A stretch of DNA of 64,000 nucleotides, from positions 10,280,241-10,344,240 of the forward strand of contig CM049318.1 in assembly GCA_026874595.1 (NCBI GenBank), given 5' to 3'. The notes under the pieces are model-generated. The model saw only the letters and a list, made by a program, of their open reading frames with translations, did no database searches and was not told the origin of the DNA. Positions 36,901-47,724 of the stretch are shown one piece after another (positions within the stretch are counted from its first letter, which is position 1; every line of letters begins with the position of its first letter). Both the position numbers and the translations under genes were made by a program. The stretch comes from Sipunculus nudus. Its lineage: Eukaryota; Annelida; Sipuncula; Golfingiida; Sipunculidae.

Positions 36901-39900
36901 GAGTGTAAATACTTGTAAAATCACCTGGTGTGTTTGTCATATATTTTGATATCTTCGGCTTAGTTTGTTGTTAAGAAAATATCTTATTTCTTAATACCTG
37001 GTAAATCTGATGTGATTTCAACTGGCTCAATGGCACAAAAAAATATCCTGAATTTTAGTTGTAAATTGTTTGATATATGATCTTCAGATTCCATATTATC
37101 TTCTAATTCACTTATGTTAGTTTGATCAGTATCTGCCTTTCATTGTTTCATTACTAATGATACTAAACTGTAACAGTCAATAAAATGAATACTAATTAAC
37201 ACCTTTGATTTCCAATATTCAAAAGATAAAACATGGTTCTGTACATCAAATAGGTCCTGTACCTTTTGCATTCCATCATCATAGAATTGTTCCCAATAGA
37301 AGTTTTCTTATTTAAAACAAAATGCCTATTGTGCCACAAATGTTGCTCTTAAATTCATCTCTGCATAGTAATCTAGCTTTAAGAAATACCAGCTTTGCAA
37401 CACCTCTCTGTAAAATTCATTAAATTTTTAAAAACTAATAAATCGGGTTTATAGTTTCAATTAAATAGTCAGACCATATCGCAACATATTTTATTTAAAT
37501 TGTAGATCCACAAAGCTTTCCAGGGTCTATTTTCACACTGAAAAAAAATCTTTTAATCCATCTTACTTTTGATGCCAAAAAGATTGACTGCAGGTGTGGA
37601 ACATTCAGACCACCAATTTCTATTTCTTGCACTAGAACAGACCTTTTTATTCTCTCCTTTCCACCATTCCACAGAAAAGAAAATATATTTTTATTTAATC
37701 TCTGAACGTATTTATTTGATATTTTTTTATTACTAAAATAATAATTAACTTTAGTTATTATATATGTTTTTATCATTTGAAAAAAAATTTTCCTTGCAAT
37801 GTCAAATTTCTTTGTTTCCAAATCTGTAGAGCCTTTTTGTTTGTTTTAATTTATCTTCAAATTGCTGCTTATCATATTAAATAAACACTCCAAGAAGTTT
37901 GATTGGTTTATCAGGCCAGTGAATTCCAAATGGTTTTAATATACTATTTTTAGACTTACCTATCCATAAACTTTCTGATTTTTCTAAATTTAATTTCAGT
38001 CCAATGAATTCTCCAAATAATTTAACCTGTTTTAAGATTTACTGCCTGATGTTTTATCTGATAGAATTGCAGTATCATCAGCATGTTGCAGGAGTTTACC
38101 TTGTTCCTCTCCTACTCTAATTCCTTTAATAGCTGGATCATTCCTTATTTTTAATGCTAAAATTTCTATGACTAATATGAAAAGGTAGGGGGACAAAGGG
38201 TCCCCTTGTTTGACTCCTCTTTCCACTTCAAAATACCCAGATGTTGCAGTGAAGATTGGAGCAGTTCCGTTGTCTCACAACACCTGTTACCGAGTGATGT
38301 AAAATTTTCACTTTTTCCAGATTTTTGCGACATTTTGACCTCTGTTGACCTCATTATTGTACTAATTTGCATATTAATAATTGTAATGCGTAGGGGACTT
38401 ACGTATCAACAATTAAAATCGCACTTAATTGTTCTGTGATGTGTATATCTAAAGATATAGCCGTTTACGTTTCCCCGGCTCTAATTAGAACTCTTTTTTT
38501 TCAGCAGTTACCGAAAATCTAACCTCACTTTTGTTATATCCCATGGTCTAGTTCATTAATATGAAAGTAACTTAGGACACATCTCATGCACACATGAACC
38601 CTCTCAGCCAATGGACTACTTACCTAGGTGGCAGTGCTATGATGAGGTTATAATTCCATTATTCACAGATTCGATTTTGAATCGTGAATCATTTTGTTTC
38701 AAGTACACCTAAATTAATCATCATGTAACCAAGTCGTCTAAACTGAAAATATAATAAGAGCCACACGAACCAGATGTTGTTGCCTGTGTTGTAACTTCAT
38801 CCTTTACCTTTACATTAGAGATGCAGTTGTTTTCCGGTGTTGGATCTGTCAGTAGTGTGATAATCGACATCATGAATATAACTTAATGAAACTGATTTTT
38901 ATCATAGGATGTATTATATTTGCACCATGTTGTATGGCTCACGGTTACTGGTTCCACTTTGGAATGTTACAAAAAAAACAGCAAAACATTATTTTATATT
39001 CTTTGTACACGTATATTGGACAAAATTTACACATGTACAATTACAGTTTAAGAACCTAGTAAGTTAAACATATTTTTTATGCTGTCAAATTGATAAAATG
39101 ATTAATGATTATATTCATAATTGATACTTATGCTTGCTGTATCAGACTAATTTAATTGATTGTAATAATTATGACAGCTATGTAAAGGTTGGATAACGAT
39201 CAACTTCTCTTTACCTGCAAGGTCTGAATTAAAGGTCGGAGATATTGTGGTCACTTGATGAACTGAAAACAGAAAGCAGCATTATTTCGACAGCAACGAC
39301 TACAACTACTACTACTACTACTACTAATTATTATTATTATTATTATTATTACTATTATAAAAACACATAACGGATAATCTCAGTGACATTGGTGAAGCTT
39401 AATGCTGAACCTGGAAAGCACATACATACAATTAAAACATAATTATTCCTTTTATAATGCCATATCTTTATCCAAAAACAAAAACATATCCGAAATGGTA
39501 ACAAAAATAAACAGAAATAGCCGGCCCAGGTGAAATCGTTAACAATCTGGTGTATAGATGGCGCTGTTTTTCGACATATAGATAATAATTTTGCACAGCT
39601 TGACAAAGCTTATCAGGATCCAAGATGCGGATATCCCGGTCAGACAAAGTCACTGCCTGTTAAATGGACACTTTATAGTGAAATTACTGAGTTCTACTGA
39701 CCTTTCATACAGATGACTGGGTGTTTGGATTCACAGTCTGATGATACCCAGTGAATATGGTCACCCTCGATCTCGGCAACTGCACAGTCATGACGGGGGT
39801 CAGGCTGGTCAGTGTGCCACATTGAATGCACATCCACGATATGTCCTCAAAATGTTTCATAAAAACTCAGTTTAGAAATATTATATAAATTTAATACAAG

Positions 39901-41611
39901 AAAAAATAATTAATGATATCATTGCCCTTGTTTTTCATACTAGGCGAATGTGTTTTTAACGTACACGTTCACCTTAAAAATGTATAGATATAATGTGTGC
40001 AGAAAATATTCAAAATAATGTTTTGGTCTAGTTCCTTTCTTTTCGGAACCCTTACCTGGTCCCTTCATATTAACACATTACGACCTAAGAGCAACTACAA
40101 CGACGAAGGCTCTTATCATAGAGCATTGCGATTTTGACACCCAACGCCTCGCTTTGGGCAGCATGTTCAATGGGCAACTGACCCAGGATTCCATGGTGAG
40201 TGTACATCATGGGCCACGTTACTTTGCAATCCAATTGCATCGATTGAAAATGCTGGATTTCTGTAAATATCATGGCTTCCAGTCACTCATATGATTTATC
40301 ATCATAAATTAAGAAATCTGAAGTGATGCAGTCGATTTTCAGATATAAGCCATAGGTATTACGCACCCACTAAAGTACCCATATACCACACCCTTAAGCA
40401 GCATTCAATCCTCAACATTAAACAGCTTGGATGAAGGACCTCTAGATGGCTGAAGTCAGGCAGAGTAAAAAAAAACACCTTTAGCAAAATACACCTTATG
40501 ACTTAACGCTTCAGGAAGAGCAACAACATTCACCAAAACAAAACGCCCCAGGTAAAGCAGCTCCAGTTACCCAAACTGTACGCCTCAGGTAAAGCAACAC
40601 CAGCTCCAAGAATAAACGCCTTAGGTAGGGCGACAACAACAACCTTGAAAAAACGCCATAGGCAGAGCAACAATAACCATGAATAAACGGCTTAGGTAGA
40701 GCAACAATAACAACCTAAAATAAACGTTTTAGATAGAGCAACAGCAACAACCTGGAATAAGCGCTTTAGGTAGAGCAACAACAACAACCTCGAATAAACG
40801 CCTTGGGTAGAGCAACAACAACAGCTTGGATTAACGCCTTAGGTAGCGCAACAACAACCACCTTGAATAACGCCTCAGGTAAAGTCACATCAGCAACATT
40901 GAATAAGCGATTTGGGAAGAGCAACAACAACCTAAAATGAACGCCTTTGGTAGAGCAGCACTTTCCTTTTGATCAAAACACCTTAAATAACCTAGAATGA
41001 ACTGCTCCTTCAGGCTACCTTTTAGCAGCTTTCATCTTAAATTACACGAATGTTGGTAACATCTGACCTTTGCTACTATGAATATACCAGTCGGCTTTCC
41101 TTATCCCAAGCCAGTAGTCCTGACAGGGTCTTTGGGCTCGGAGTTTGATAGCTCTAGCCAGTTCCCCCATCATGCTGTTGTCTTCAGGTTCAGCTAGTTT
41201 CCCTCCCAGAAATTCACACGTATTTCTTGATGCGAACCAGCTGGCGGCGTCACACCCGATGTAGAAATAACGCCCCATGAGTGATACACAGCTGTACCCA
41301 GACGACTTGCGTCGGCAATCTGATCCGTCTAGATATATGCACATACATGTATTACTTCTATAGACATATGTTCGTCTGTCTGCAATAGTTATCTTTTAAT
41401 CATTTGCGATGAAATTCGCTTGTAGCACCATCCATTTTACTCTATGATACTCAAAATTATGTTTGTATTTTTTGTATCTTTGAAATTTGAATAGGGCTTC
41501 AGAACCGATAACGTTATCTCAGCCGTAAATTTTAACCGTATTCTTAAAGAGTACATACAACAAAAGAAAAGAAACCATACGTTACTGCTGACATCCGCTT
41601 GCAAACAAACT

Positions 41612-41674
<63 letters not shown>

Positions 41675-43140
41675 CATTGAGTATTTGAATAGTGAGTTAC
41701 TTTTCATTTCACAGATGTATCCTTCCCCCGTCGTGTTACACACTTCACCTTCCGCGGAGTCGTACCGTAACCTTAGCGACGCACATTCCGTTGGCAGACC
41801 GTTTCTATGACTTTCGGCAATTTGGACGCCTAAAAATATTGCTAATTTCCTGAACAGAATTATAACGTGAGGTCACTCGCGTTCTCTGGCAGGTACGTTA
41901 AATGATATATTTTTCAACTTAATTCAATGCAGTGAATGGATCTTTGTCTTCTCGTTATCTTCTCAGTGTACATTTTAAAGAAAGAGAAACACACGCACAA
42001 AGATACAAACTTACAAGGCTGACTGATTTTTTGGTAATGATTTGATCAGACATTTATAACAAATACGTTTGTGTAACAATACAAAATTCACAGACTGGGG
42101 ATTATTATATATACAGCCACTCACCATATTCATTGTCACTGCTAACTTTCCATTTTTGGAAGCGTATTTTCCTGTGCGCCAACCATGCCCTGGCCACTCC
42201 TTTGGATACCAGAAAGACTCTTAAATGTTGGTAAACCTTGAGGGAATGGTGTGGCTCATGTGCGTGCGGAAGATTCCATGGACCATGCGGGAGGCTTGTA
42301 CATTTATTATGAGATTCACTGTATGTATGCGATTCATGGCTGAACATCAGTGTAAACCTTACATTTCCTGTCAAATGACCACATTATATACATATGCATA
42401 TAAGTGTGCAAATACAATATATAATATATTATTCAAAACAGATATGCTATATGTAGTATCATATATATAAATTATTAGAACTATATTATATATGATTCAA
42501 GCATGGTTTCCATATGTGTAGCGAATGTCGAATGTATGTAGATAATATAATTTCTCATCATAATCTCAGGTATATTGCACAGGCATGATCTTTTATATAC
42601 AGAGAATTATTTATATACCTACTTTGTGAACTTTTCACAGCAGGTATACAGCTGTCAAGGACCAACAGGAGATGGCAAATACCAATCAACATTGTCTGTC
42701 TAGATCTATATGGGAGAATAAAACGTGGAAAATTGAGTTATTGACAGTTCTGTGTATTAAAGTTGTCTGCCCTTCCGGATGTTTTTACTATTATATAGTT
42801 TTATAATTTAAAATGTTCGACACATGTTCCACCAATTTCATATTTAGTTCATGACACAGCTAGACAAGAGATTATCTGGTTTCGAGAGACTTTATTATTT
42901 TCCTGAATCTCCCGATCCCCGAATTTTAAATGTATGTCAAAATACCCCGCGTCCTGTACCAATGTATGCCAAACATTCGTTCTACATATGATTATAAAAT
43001 GACTTCTTACTTGAGATCGAGGAGAATCTTAAACCATGTACATTTGTTGTATACTGCACTGTTATTTCATTCCTGATGTTTCTCCTACAACCGTCGTGAC
43101 GTTCCTTTTGTCGCCGATGGCATTTCAATTGCCAAATTAC
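27800..43140 (-). CDS. C-type lectin-like membrane receptor, eight-exon model (5' end missing)
   Basis: Exons in transcript order: 43140-43011, 42367-42125, 41829-41701, 41328-41068, 39845-39702, 39262-39215, 38845-38771, 27960-27800. After the first, every exon boundary is phase 1, so all join in frame with no stop. The product is about 280 residues plus a missing start: a Cys-containing segment, two C-type lectin domains, a Ser/Thr-rich stalk, one membrane helix and a ~17-residue tail. Such proteins are cell-surface recognition molecules, often immune in molluscs. No signal peptide or promoter was found. The last intron is 10.8 kb and holds the 31-35 kb array and a LINE relic, so the membrane exon is the least certain join and further stalk exons could be hidden. 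Confidence 0.65.
28036..28880. other. Intron sequence, nothing recognised
   Basis: Lies inside the presumed last intron of the lectin-like gene. No convincing exon or repeat family was seen. Confidence 0.4.
28881..29380 (+). repeat. Degenerate tandem repeat, about 110-146 bp period
   Basis: Four units, recognised by TCCACCAAGATCTC.CACATG at 28892, 29003, 29149 and 29291. Each is followed by GA.GTTGACC.TG.TTTTC.AGGT and GAATATATCG.ATTT. Related to the GACCTTGACC dispersed-repeat family. Confidence 0.65.
29560..29775 (+). repeat. Dispersed repeat, partner inverted at 38318-38545
   Basis: ACAAAAAAAGTGAGATTGGACCTTCGGTAAC, GTAAACGGCTATATCTTTA and GCATTACAATTATGAATATGC occur here. They recur on the opposite strand near 38.4 kb, with extra sequence between blocks there. 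No coding sense. Confidence 0.7.
29776..31050. other. No feature recognised
   Basis: AT-rich intronic sequence. A dispersed word GGGGTCATGACGCTCAGCTGA at about 30951 matches one at 18.62 kb. Confidence 0.4.
31060..35265 (+). mobile_element. Pearl/Helitron-like element with long internal tandem array
   Basis: The left part has four ~160-180 bp cores (31080-31740) sharing AAGGATATGGGTAACAGRGAC and GATTCTAGGTCCAGTCATTA. The right part repeats a longer unit (mostly 337 bp) that adds the palindrome GGTGGCGCCACC, seen at 31784, 32147, 32484, 32900, 33237, 33568, 33882 (one base changed), 34220 (one base changed), 34560 and 34897. An ACGG-rich run and the end GTGATCCCTATAGCTCAG...CAGCTGAGCTAAAAA close it at 35165-35260. 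The same end occurs internally at 32040-32130, so two elements may be joined. It lies in the presumed last intron of the lectin-like gene. Confidence 0.8.
35266..35785. other. No feature recognised
   Basis: AT-rich intronic sequence without coding sense. Confidence 0.45.
35786..36110 (-). mobile_element. tRNA-derived SINE
   Basis: On the minus strand a tRNA-like head (about 36105-36030) has TGACTCAGGGATAGATCA as an imperfect A box and GTGAGTTCGAATCTC as a near-consensus B box, 30-35 bp apart. A GC-richer body follows to about 35790, unlike the AT-rich flanks. No protein is encoded. Confidence 0.5.
36630..38262 (-). pseudogene. L1/Tx1-like LINE ORF2 relic, RT to C-terminus
   Basis: Minus strand, in order: SGYFEVERGVKQGDPLSPYL (RT motif 4), LVIEILALKIRNDPAIKGI, KLLQHADDTAIL (catalytic ADD box), KNIFSFLWNGGKERIKRSV with EIGGLNVPHL (typical of the L1-group C-terminal region), and CTFCEGEVETINHSFLEC followed by FW..L, the terminal C..C...H....C zinc-binding motif. 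The region is about 1.6 kb with many frame breaks, and the RT N-terminus and endonuclease are absent. The upstream side stops at the inverted dispersed repeat near 38.3 kb. Confidence 0.8.
38318..38545 (-). repeat. Dispersed repeat, inverted partner of 29560-29775
   Basis: The reverse complement shows GTGAGGTTAGATTTTCGGTAAC, GTAAACGGCTATATCTTTA and GCATTACAATTATTAATATGC. It adjoins the truncated side of the LINE relic, so its insertion may have caused the truncation. Confidence 0.7.
38771..38845 (-). CDS. Lectin-like receptor stalk exon 2
   Basis: A 75-bp phase 1-1 exon after acceptor CTACTGACAG, reading DPTPENNCISNVKVKDEVTT then QATTSG. It is Thr/Asn-rich with one Cys, as expected for an extracellular stalk. 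The donor (TCTG|GTTCGT) is weak. A shorter exon ending at AATGTAAAG|GTAAAG is possible. Confidence 0.5.
39215..39262 (-). CDS. Lectin-like receptor stalk exon 1
   Basis: A 48-bp exon, acceptor GTTTTCAG|TT and donor TTGCAG|GTAAAG, phase 1-1. Reads VHQVTTISPTFNSDLAG, a short Ser/Thr/Pro linker. The size is small, but both splice signals and the phase fit. Confidence 0.5.
39304..39358. repeat. (TAC)n/(TTA)n microsatellite
   Basis: ACTACTACTACTACTA runs into ATTATTATTATTATTATT, a compound trinucleotide tract in an intron. Confidence 0.9.
39702..39845 (-). CDS. C-type lectin domain 2, second half
   Basis: A 144-bp phase 1-1 exon, donor ATGAAAG|GTCAGT. Reads HSMWHTDQPDPRHDCAVAEI, then HIHWVSSDCESKHPVICMK. 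The Cys order (C.. W....C ...IC) is that of a lectin domain C-terminal half. A QPD triplet sits at the sugar/Ca2+ site, the class usually linked to galactose. The partner WND motif reads WVS, so the usual Asn and Asp Ca2+ ligands are missing. No equivalent exon was found in the 9.8-13.1 kb pseudogene. Confidence 0.8.
40500..40960 (+). repeat. Intronic minisatellite, about 40-bp unit
   Basis: Roughly a dozen imperfect copies of AATAAACGCCTTAGGTAGAGCAACAACAACAACCT-type sequence. Fidelity is best at 40600-40900. It lies in the intron that splits lectin domain 2. Confidence 0.85.
41068..41328 (-). CDS. C-type lectin domain 2, first half
   Basis: A 261-bp phase 1-1 exon, acceptor CATATATCTAG|AC and donor AAAG|GTCAGA. 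Reads GSDCRRKSSGYSC, YFYIGCDAASWFASRNTC, FLGGKLAEPED, ELARAIKLRAQRPCQDYWLG and IRKADWYIHS. These are the standard first-half landmarks of the fold, including an N-terminal Cys pair as in long-form lectin domains. It is the same length as the pseudogene exon 11878-12138 and about 70% identical in protein by eye. Confidence 0.85.
41611..41672. repeat. (TA)n microsatellite
   Basis: About 62 bp of pure TA, 29 bp below the donor of exon 41701-41829. Confidence 0.95.
41701..41829 (-). CDS. C-type lectin domain 1, second half
   Basis: A 129-bp phase 1-1 exon, acceptor AATATTTTTAG|GC and donor ATGAAAA|GTAACT. Reads GVQIAESHRNGLPTECASLR, then LRYDSAEGEVCNTTGEGYIC and EMK. Three Cys in ECASL, EVC and YIC order match the closing half of a lectin domain. 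It has no EPN/QPD or WND triplet, so this domain probably does not bind sugar in the canonical way. Confidence 0.75.
42125..42367 (-). CDS. C-type lectin domain 1, first half
   Basis: A 243-bp phase 1-1 exon, acceptor TTGACAG|GA and a strong donor TATG|GTGAGT. Reads NVRFTLMFSHESHTYSES, then HNKCTSLPHGPWNLPHAHEP, ARAWLAHRKIRFQKWKVSSD and NEY. C-SLP.GPW, followed by ARAWLAHRK, is a diverged form of the lectin C..GG.L and WIG blocks. The homologous 12876-13114 exon confirms the boundaries. Confidence 0.75.
43011..43140 (-). CDS. Candidate upstream exon of the lectin-like receptor
   Basis: A 130-bp exon, acceptor TTATTAACTTTTTAG|GTA and strong donor CTCAA|GTAAGA, phase 0 in and phase 1 out. It therefore joins in frame to 42367-42125. 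Reads VIWQLKCHRRQKERHDGCRR, then NIRNEITVQYTTNVHGLRFS. It has two Cys and is basic, with no known domain and no signal peptide, so at least one more 5' exon is expected. No copy was found near the pseudogene. Confidence 0.4.
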
Positions 43141-45545
43141 CTAAAAAGTTAATAAACCGTTTTCACAGGACAAGTAAATCGGCATTTTAAAAAAAAAATC
43201 CACTGTGTTTCCAAGGCACTAATAAGTGTTTTCCTAATCTATTCGATGGAGCTGATCGTCTGCATATATTACATATTGGTTGGGAGTTTGTATAACTCAC
43301 TTGGAGCCACGCTGACTGGCTAAGCCAGAGTTTTGTTACATTTTATTAAACAGGCCGATTCTGAAGAATGATGGGCTGATAAGCCGTAATTGTAACACCT
43401 GCAGCTGTGAAGTCTGAGGGGTTATATTGATGACTGAACTCTCACCAAGCGGCCAGCAGAATAAACATTATGGGAGGGCGTAATGATATTTTGAGACAGA
43501 TTAAACCAGGTTATTGGGAGCTATCTGGAACAGGCGCATTCTGAATAAATGGAAAGACACCCCATAAAATATGCTGGCGTCAATGGAACAGACGTAAGTT
43601 CAGCGAGGTGTGGCGCAAAACCTCCCGACTTTATTGATAAATGAAATGATTTGGTCAGAGTGCCGTAAATTAGTTATATCAATTGCCGCGAGGTGTCGGT
43701 ACCTGTTCTAAAGGTTGCGGCACAGCGAGAGCAAATTATATGGCTCTGTCGGCAGGAATTAAGTTTAACCACCAGCATAGTCTAGGTATTAGTGATTACG
43801 AGGTAAATGCAGATAGATCATTCATTTGCAGTGGTGGCGTCAATTTATCGTCAAGGGTGGGGGACTGCTCGCAGGTGTGGGAGGTAATTCAAAGTGGGGA
43901 CGACTTAAATATAAATATATAAATAAATATATATATATATATACCTGTTATTTGTTTGTGGACAAATTTCAAATATATACCAATTAAGTACGGGTTTTAA
44001 AAAGATAAGCTATTATGTTTCCAGTATGTGTTAAATGTAAACCAGGTTTCACAGTGAACTCAGAGATGGAAGCAAAGTCAAATATTCTAATTACTTATAT
44101 ATTTCATTTCCAATATATAAGGATATATAAAGATTTATCTCTCAATATTAGGGAGAATCATTACACTGACCATGATAAAAAGTGGGGGTATTATGTACCC
44201 CCCTCCCTCCCCCAACCTGCAATGACGTCCCTGATTGGGAGCTAGCACAAGGTGATCGGTTACGAGTGAAGTGTAAACAGGAAATGGGTTGCTTGGCTGT
44301 ATTAATTCAGTGATTATGTATGAAGCGGGAACAGAACGTATTGGGAGCCAGTAGTGCCCGTGTGTGTGTGTCGCTGAGAACCAGATAAGGGTAATCAATT
44401 ATAACTAAAATGCTTGGACATACTTAATTGTATTGTCGGTATGTGAGAAAAGAAAGTACACTGATTCCTGTCAGCATGAGACGTTTCGGTTAACTCAAAG
44501 GTTGGCAGTTGTTGCATGGCGTGTCAGTTTATGCTATTAACATAACAACACAATTTGGCCATATGGCACTCACAACCACTGCAGTTTCATCGTACTTATT
44601 TTTATAACTCTGGCGAAAAGAGGATATATGCACATCTGCATTTTAGCCATATGGCATATGGATTATATAAGCTCATGAACACTTGACCGTGTTCGGCTCA
44701 TGTAAGCGGCTGGCATGTTGGCAGATGTAATCAGACAGGGAGTTCTTAGACGAAACTGGAAAGCAAAAAGTGTATGATTTAATGTTTTCTCGTCAGCTTA
44801 TGGGGACATTATTGACATGACAGCTGTTTCAATCGACGATAATGTTACAATGCAGTGTTCCTAAAGACACATCCGACCGTGACGTCACAACTAGGTTACT
44901 GACTACATGGTGCTCTGTGACCACGTGGTGCTCTGTAAGGCAAATTATGGGCTGCGTCAGGCACTGTGCTATGTATTTACACTGAAATACCAGTCAGAGT
45001 AACGCTTCATTTTTCCCACTGCTTAGTGCCATTGTGCATATCAAATACCCTTCGTTCTACAGGGTCCCTACAATTTAATTGTCATTTGAAATCCAAGAGG
45101 CCTTTCCTAAAACATTTAAATTTGCAGCTGACAATTCCATCTGGTGTTCAGCATCCTAACATTTAGTCATGGCTAATCAAGGTTTTCACATATGGGTTTT
45201 CAGGCTTCATTCTATATATTTGTAATATGCTTTCCTGCCACAAGCACAGTTGCATTCGTGTGACATACATAGAGAATTTTATTCACCAAATCAGCAGAAG
45301 AAATGTCAGACTTCTTTGTCCAGACCTGCATATGCCTTCTTCACTTATTACCTATATAATTAATACGGAGTTTGTTTTTTTTCTAGACCACGGTTTGCCT
45401 GCTTCCCTTCTGATTTGACTCTCCGAATTCGGCAGACGTATCGATGGTGTGCTCTTCTAGGACAAGTTTGTTTTATTTTGCGGGATTATGCCCTATTAAG
45501 CTGAATAATTAATAATTTCAATATTTCCCCATTTCTTTTGTGCTG
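43141..45545. other. No gene recognised; expected site of 5' exons
   Basis: A short (TA)n tract at about 43918-43942 and scattered frames without splice or homology support. The missing signal-peptide exon may lie here or further right. Confidence 0.4.
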
Positions 45546-46905
45546 CAAGGTCCTCCAAGCCTGTGACGCTTTTTCAGGAGGCGCCTTGGGGATTTTCACT
45601 AGCCTGTTAAGACCGTGGCAAGAGTGCATGTCCTGCCTAAAAGGCATTTCAGTGCAATACGCGGTCACGCGGGTCCACTATAATCCCCAATGATCCCCCA
45701 TATCTATTGTAACGCCTCTAAAGGTATTTACTCTCTCAAAACGAAGTAAAGGATTTTAATTCAAAGACCTACTTATCATTCGGGTTATGTGGGGTCTAGG
45801 TAAGGGGGGGGGGGGGGTTCACATATATTTGTTAAGATCCGATGTCTGTAGGGACGGTGAAACATGAAAAAAATATCACCAGTACATCTTTAAATTGATA
45901 ACAAACTAGAATCTGTGGTCAGGGCGTACAGACCTCCAACAGAATCTCCTTTAAAATCAGGTTAATGTGTTCACGTGTATGCGTTTCATGTGTGAACTAT
46001 GTCATGCTTCAGTAACACGAGTTCACCTTGCGAGTGGCAGAACAAATAATTACGAATGGATGGCTTCCGCACGGGGACAAAGGAATGGTCCTTTGTCATA
46101 ATGGTTTATAAGAAAATACATATTTTGGTGATTTTTTTATTACCTCCAAAATGAAATGGACTATTGATATGTCTTTACTCTAAACCTCTACAAATGTTCA
46201 GCAAAACATTTTTTGCCTGTCACGCTTTTTCAGGAGGCGTCCTGTAATCCCAACTGAACCCCATTTCCATTATATCGCCTGTAAAGGAATTTTACTCTGT
46301 CAAAAGGAAGTAAAGATTTTAAATAAAAGCGCGTAACACATGTCCACAAGAATCTTTTAATAGGGAGCAATTTTCCTTTGAGTGGACACATAGAGGTGAG
46401 ACCCTTTACACAATCACCGTTTTATAGGTTTACATGTTGGTTGATTTTTATACATTTAGAATGTATCCATGGTTTTAATAGTTCGACCGATTCATGGGTT
46501 GTTTGAAATTTTTTTTCAAAAGAAAGCCCTGGGGGGGGGGGGGGGGGGGGGGGGATTGCACACACTTCAAAGAGTCCTCTATCTCTTTGGGACTTTGAAA
46601 CCCCCGCCAGAATCTACTAATCAGTCGTTCGTTAAAACATGCACGTTTCATGTAAAATATTGTCATTGTTCAGAAACACGGGTTCACTAGGCCAGTGGCA
46701 GAACAAATGCATACGAATGGGCGGCTTCCACTCGGGGACAAAGGAATAGCCCCTTATAATTATTCCTTTGTGGAATTGTTATTATTGCACTTAAGAAAAA
46801 ATGTGATTCCGATTTCCCTCCAAAAATGTAATAGATCACGGATTCAGTTTTATTCTACCCCTCTACAAAGTTTTTGCAAAATCTGTTTATTACATTTTGA
46901 GTTAA
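45546..46905 (+). repeat. Tandem duplication of a ~660-bp non-coding unit
   Basis: Two diverged copies in order: CACGCTTTTTCAGGAGGCG (45567/46222), GCCT.TAAAGG.ATTTACTCT.TCAAAA.GAAGTAAA, a G-run (about 45807-45820 and 46531-46554), GTTCAC then AGTGGCAGAACAAAT..TACGAATGG.CGGCTTCC (46030/46690), and CTCTACAAA.GTT at the ends. No conserved frame. Confidence 0.7.
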
Positions 46906-47650
46906 TTTGGTGAAAGACAATGCAACGAACCAAGGCTGAAGTGGTTTCTTTGCTAAATGCTTTCATCGAAATATATCAACCAGCTTTCTTTTTATCTGGG
47001 AGAGTTGTCAATTTTGCATCAGACCTACTTATTCCATGACAATTTACAGTACTTTAACCAAAAATTGAACATTGTTGGATTATTTTTCACATATGCATGT
47101 GTATACAAGTAACGCATGTGTCTGTTAACATGCCTTAGACTATACCCTCAGCTGACCACACTGAATAAACATCGTGTTTTACGATGTCGCCTGATCTTCA
47201 ACTAATACAAAGCATCTTTCATATAATTTCACGGTAGAGTGCTTCTTTATACAATCGTTATATCTACGATATTTCCCAAGCATTGAAGCTGTCGGAGCTA
47301 TGTTGTTTATCAGAAAAAAAAATTCTCTCTTAAAAAATCGTACACCCTGTATATGCCTCACTTCTCTTTCCAAATTTTTTTTGGGTGTGACTTCTGTAAT
47401 AGACTAAATTTTTCTTTCTATGTTGATATTTTGGGGGAGGATGTTCCTGGAGAATTCTAGCAGAGGTAATCTTGATATCATTTAAGTGAAACACATGACA
47501 AAATTTCCTGCAAAAACCTTAGGATTAAAATATACGTCGTTTAGTTCCTATCAGCTCATTACAAAAAATATGCATCAGATAGAGCCACGGATTTTCCACG
47601 GATGCAGCTAGTTCAATTTAATGTTTTTATCGTATATTTTTTATGCTTGT

Positions 47651-47724
<74 letters not shown>

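Noticed and set aside
40085-40273. 62-codon minus-strand frame inside the lectin gene
   Set aside because: No phase-1 splice pair fits and the neighbouring exons join without it.
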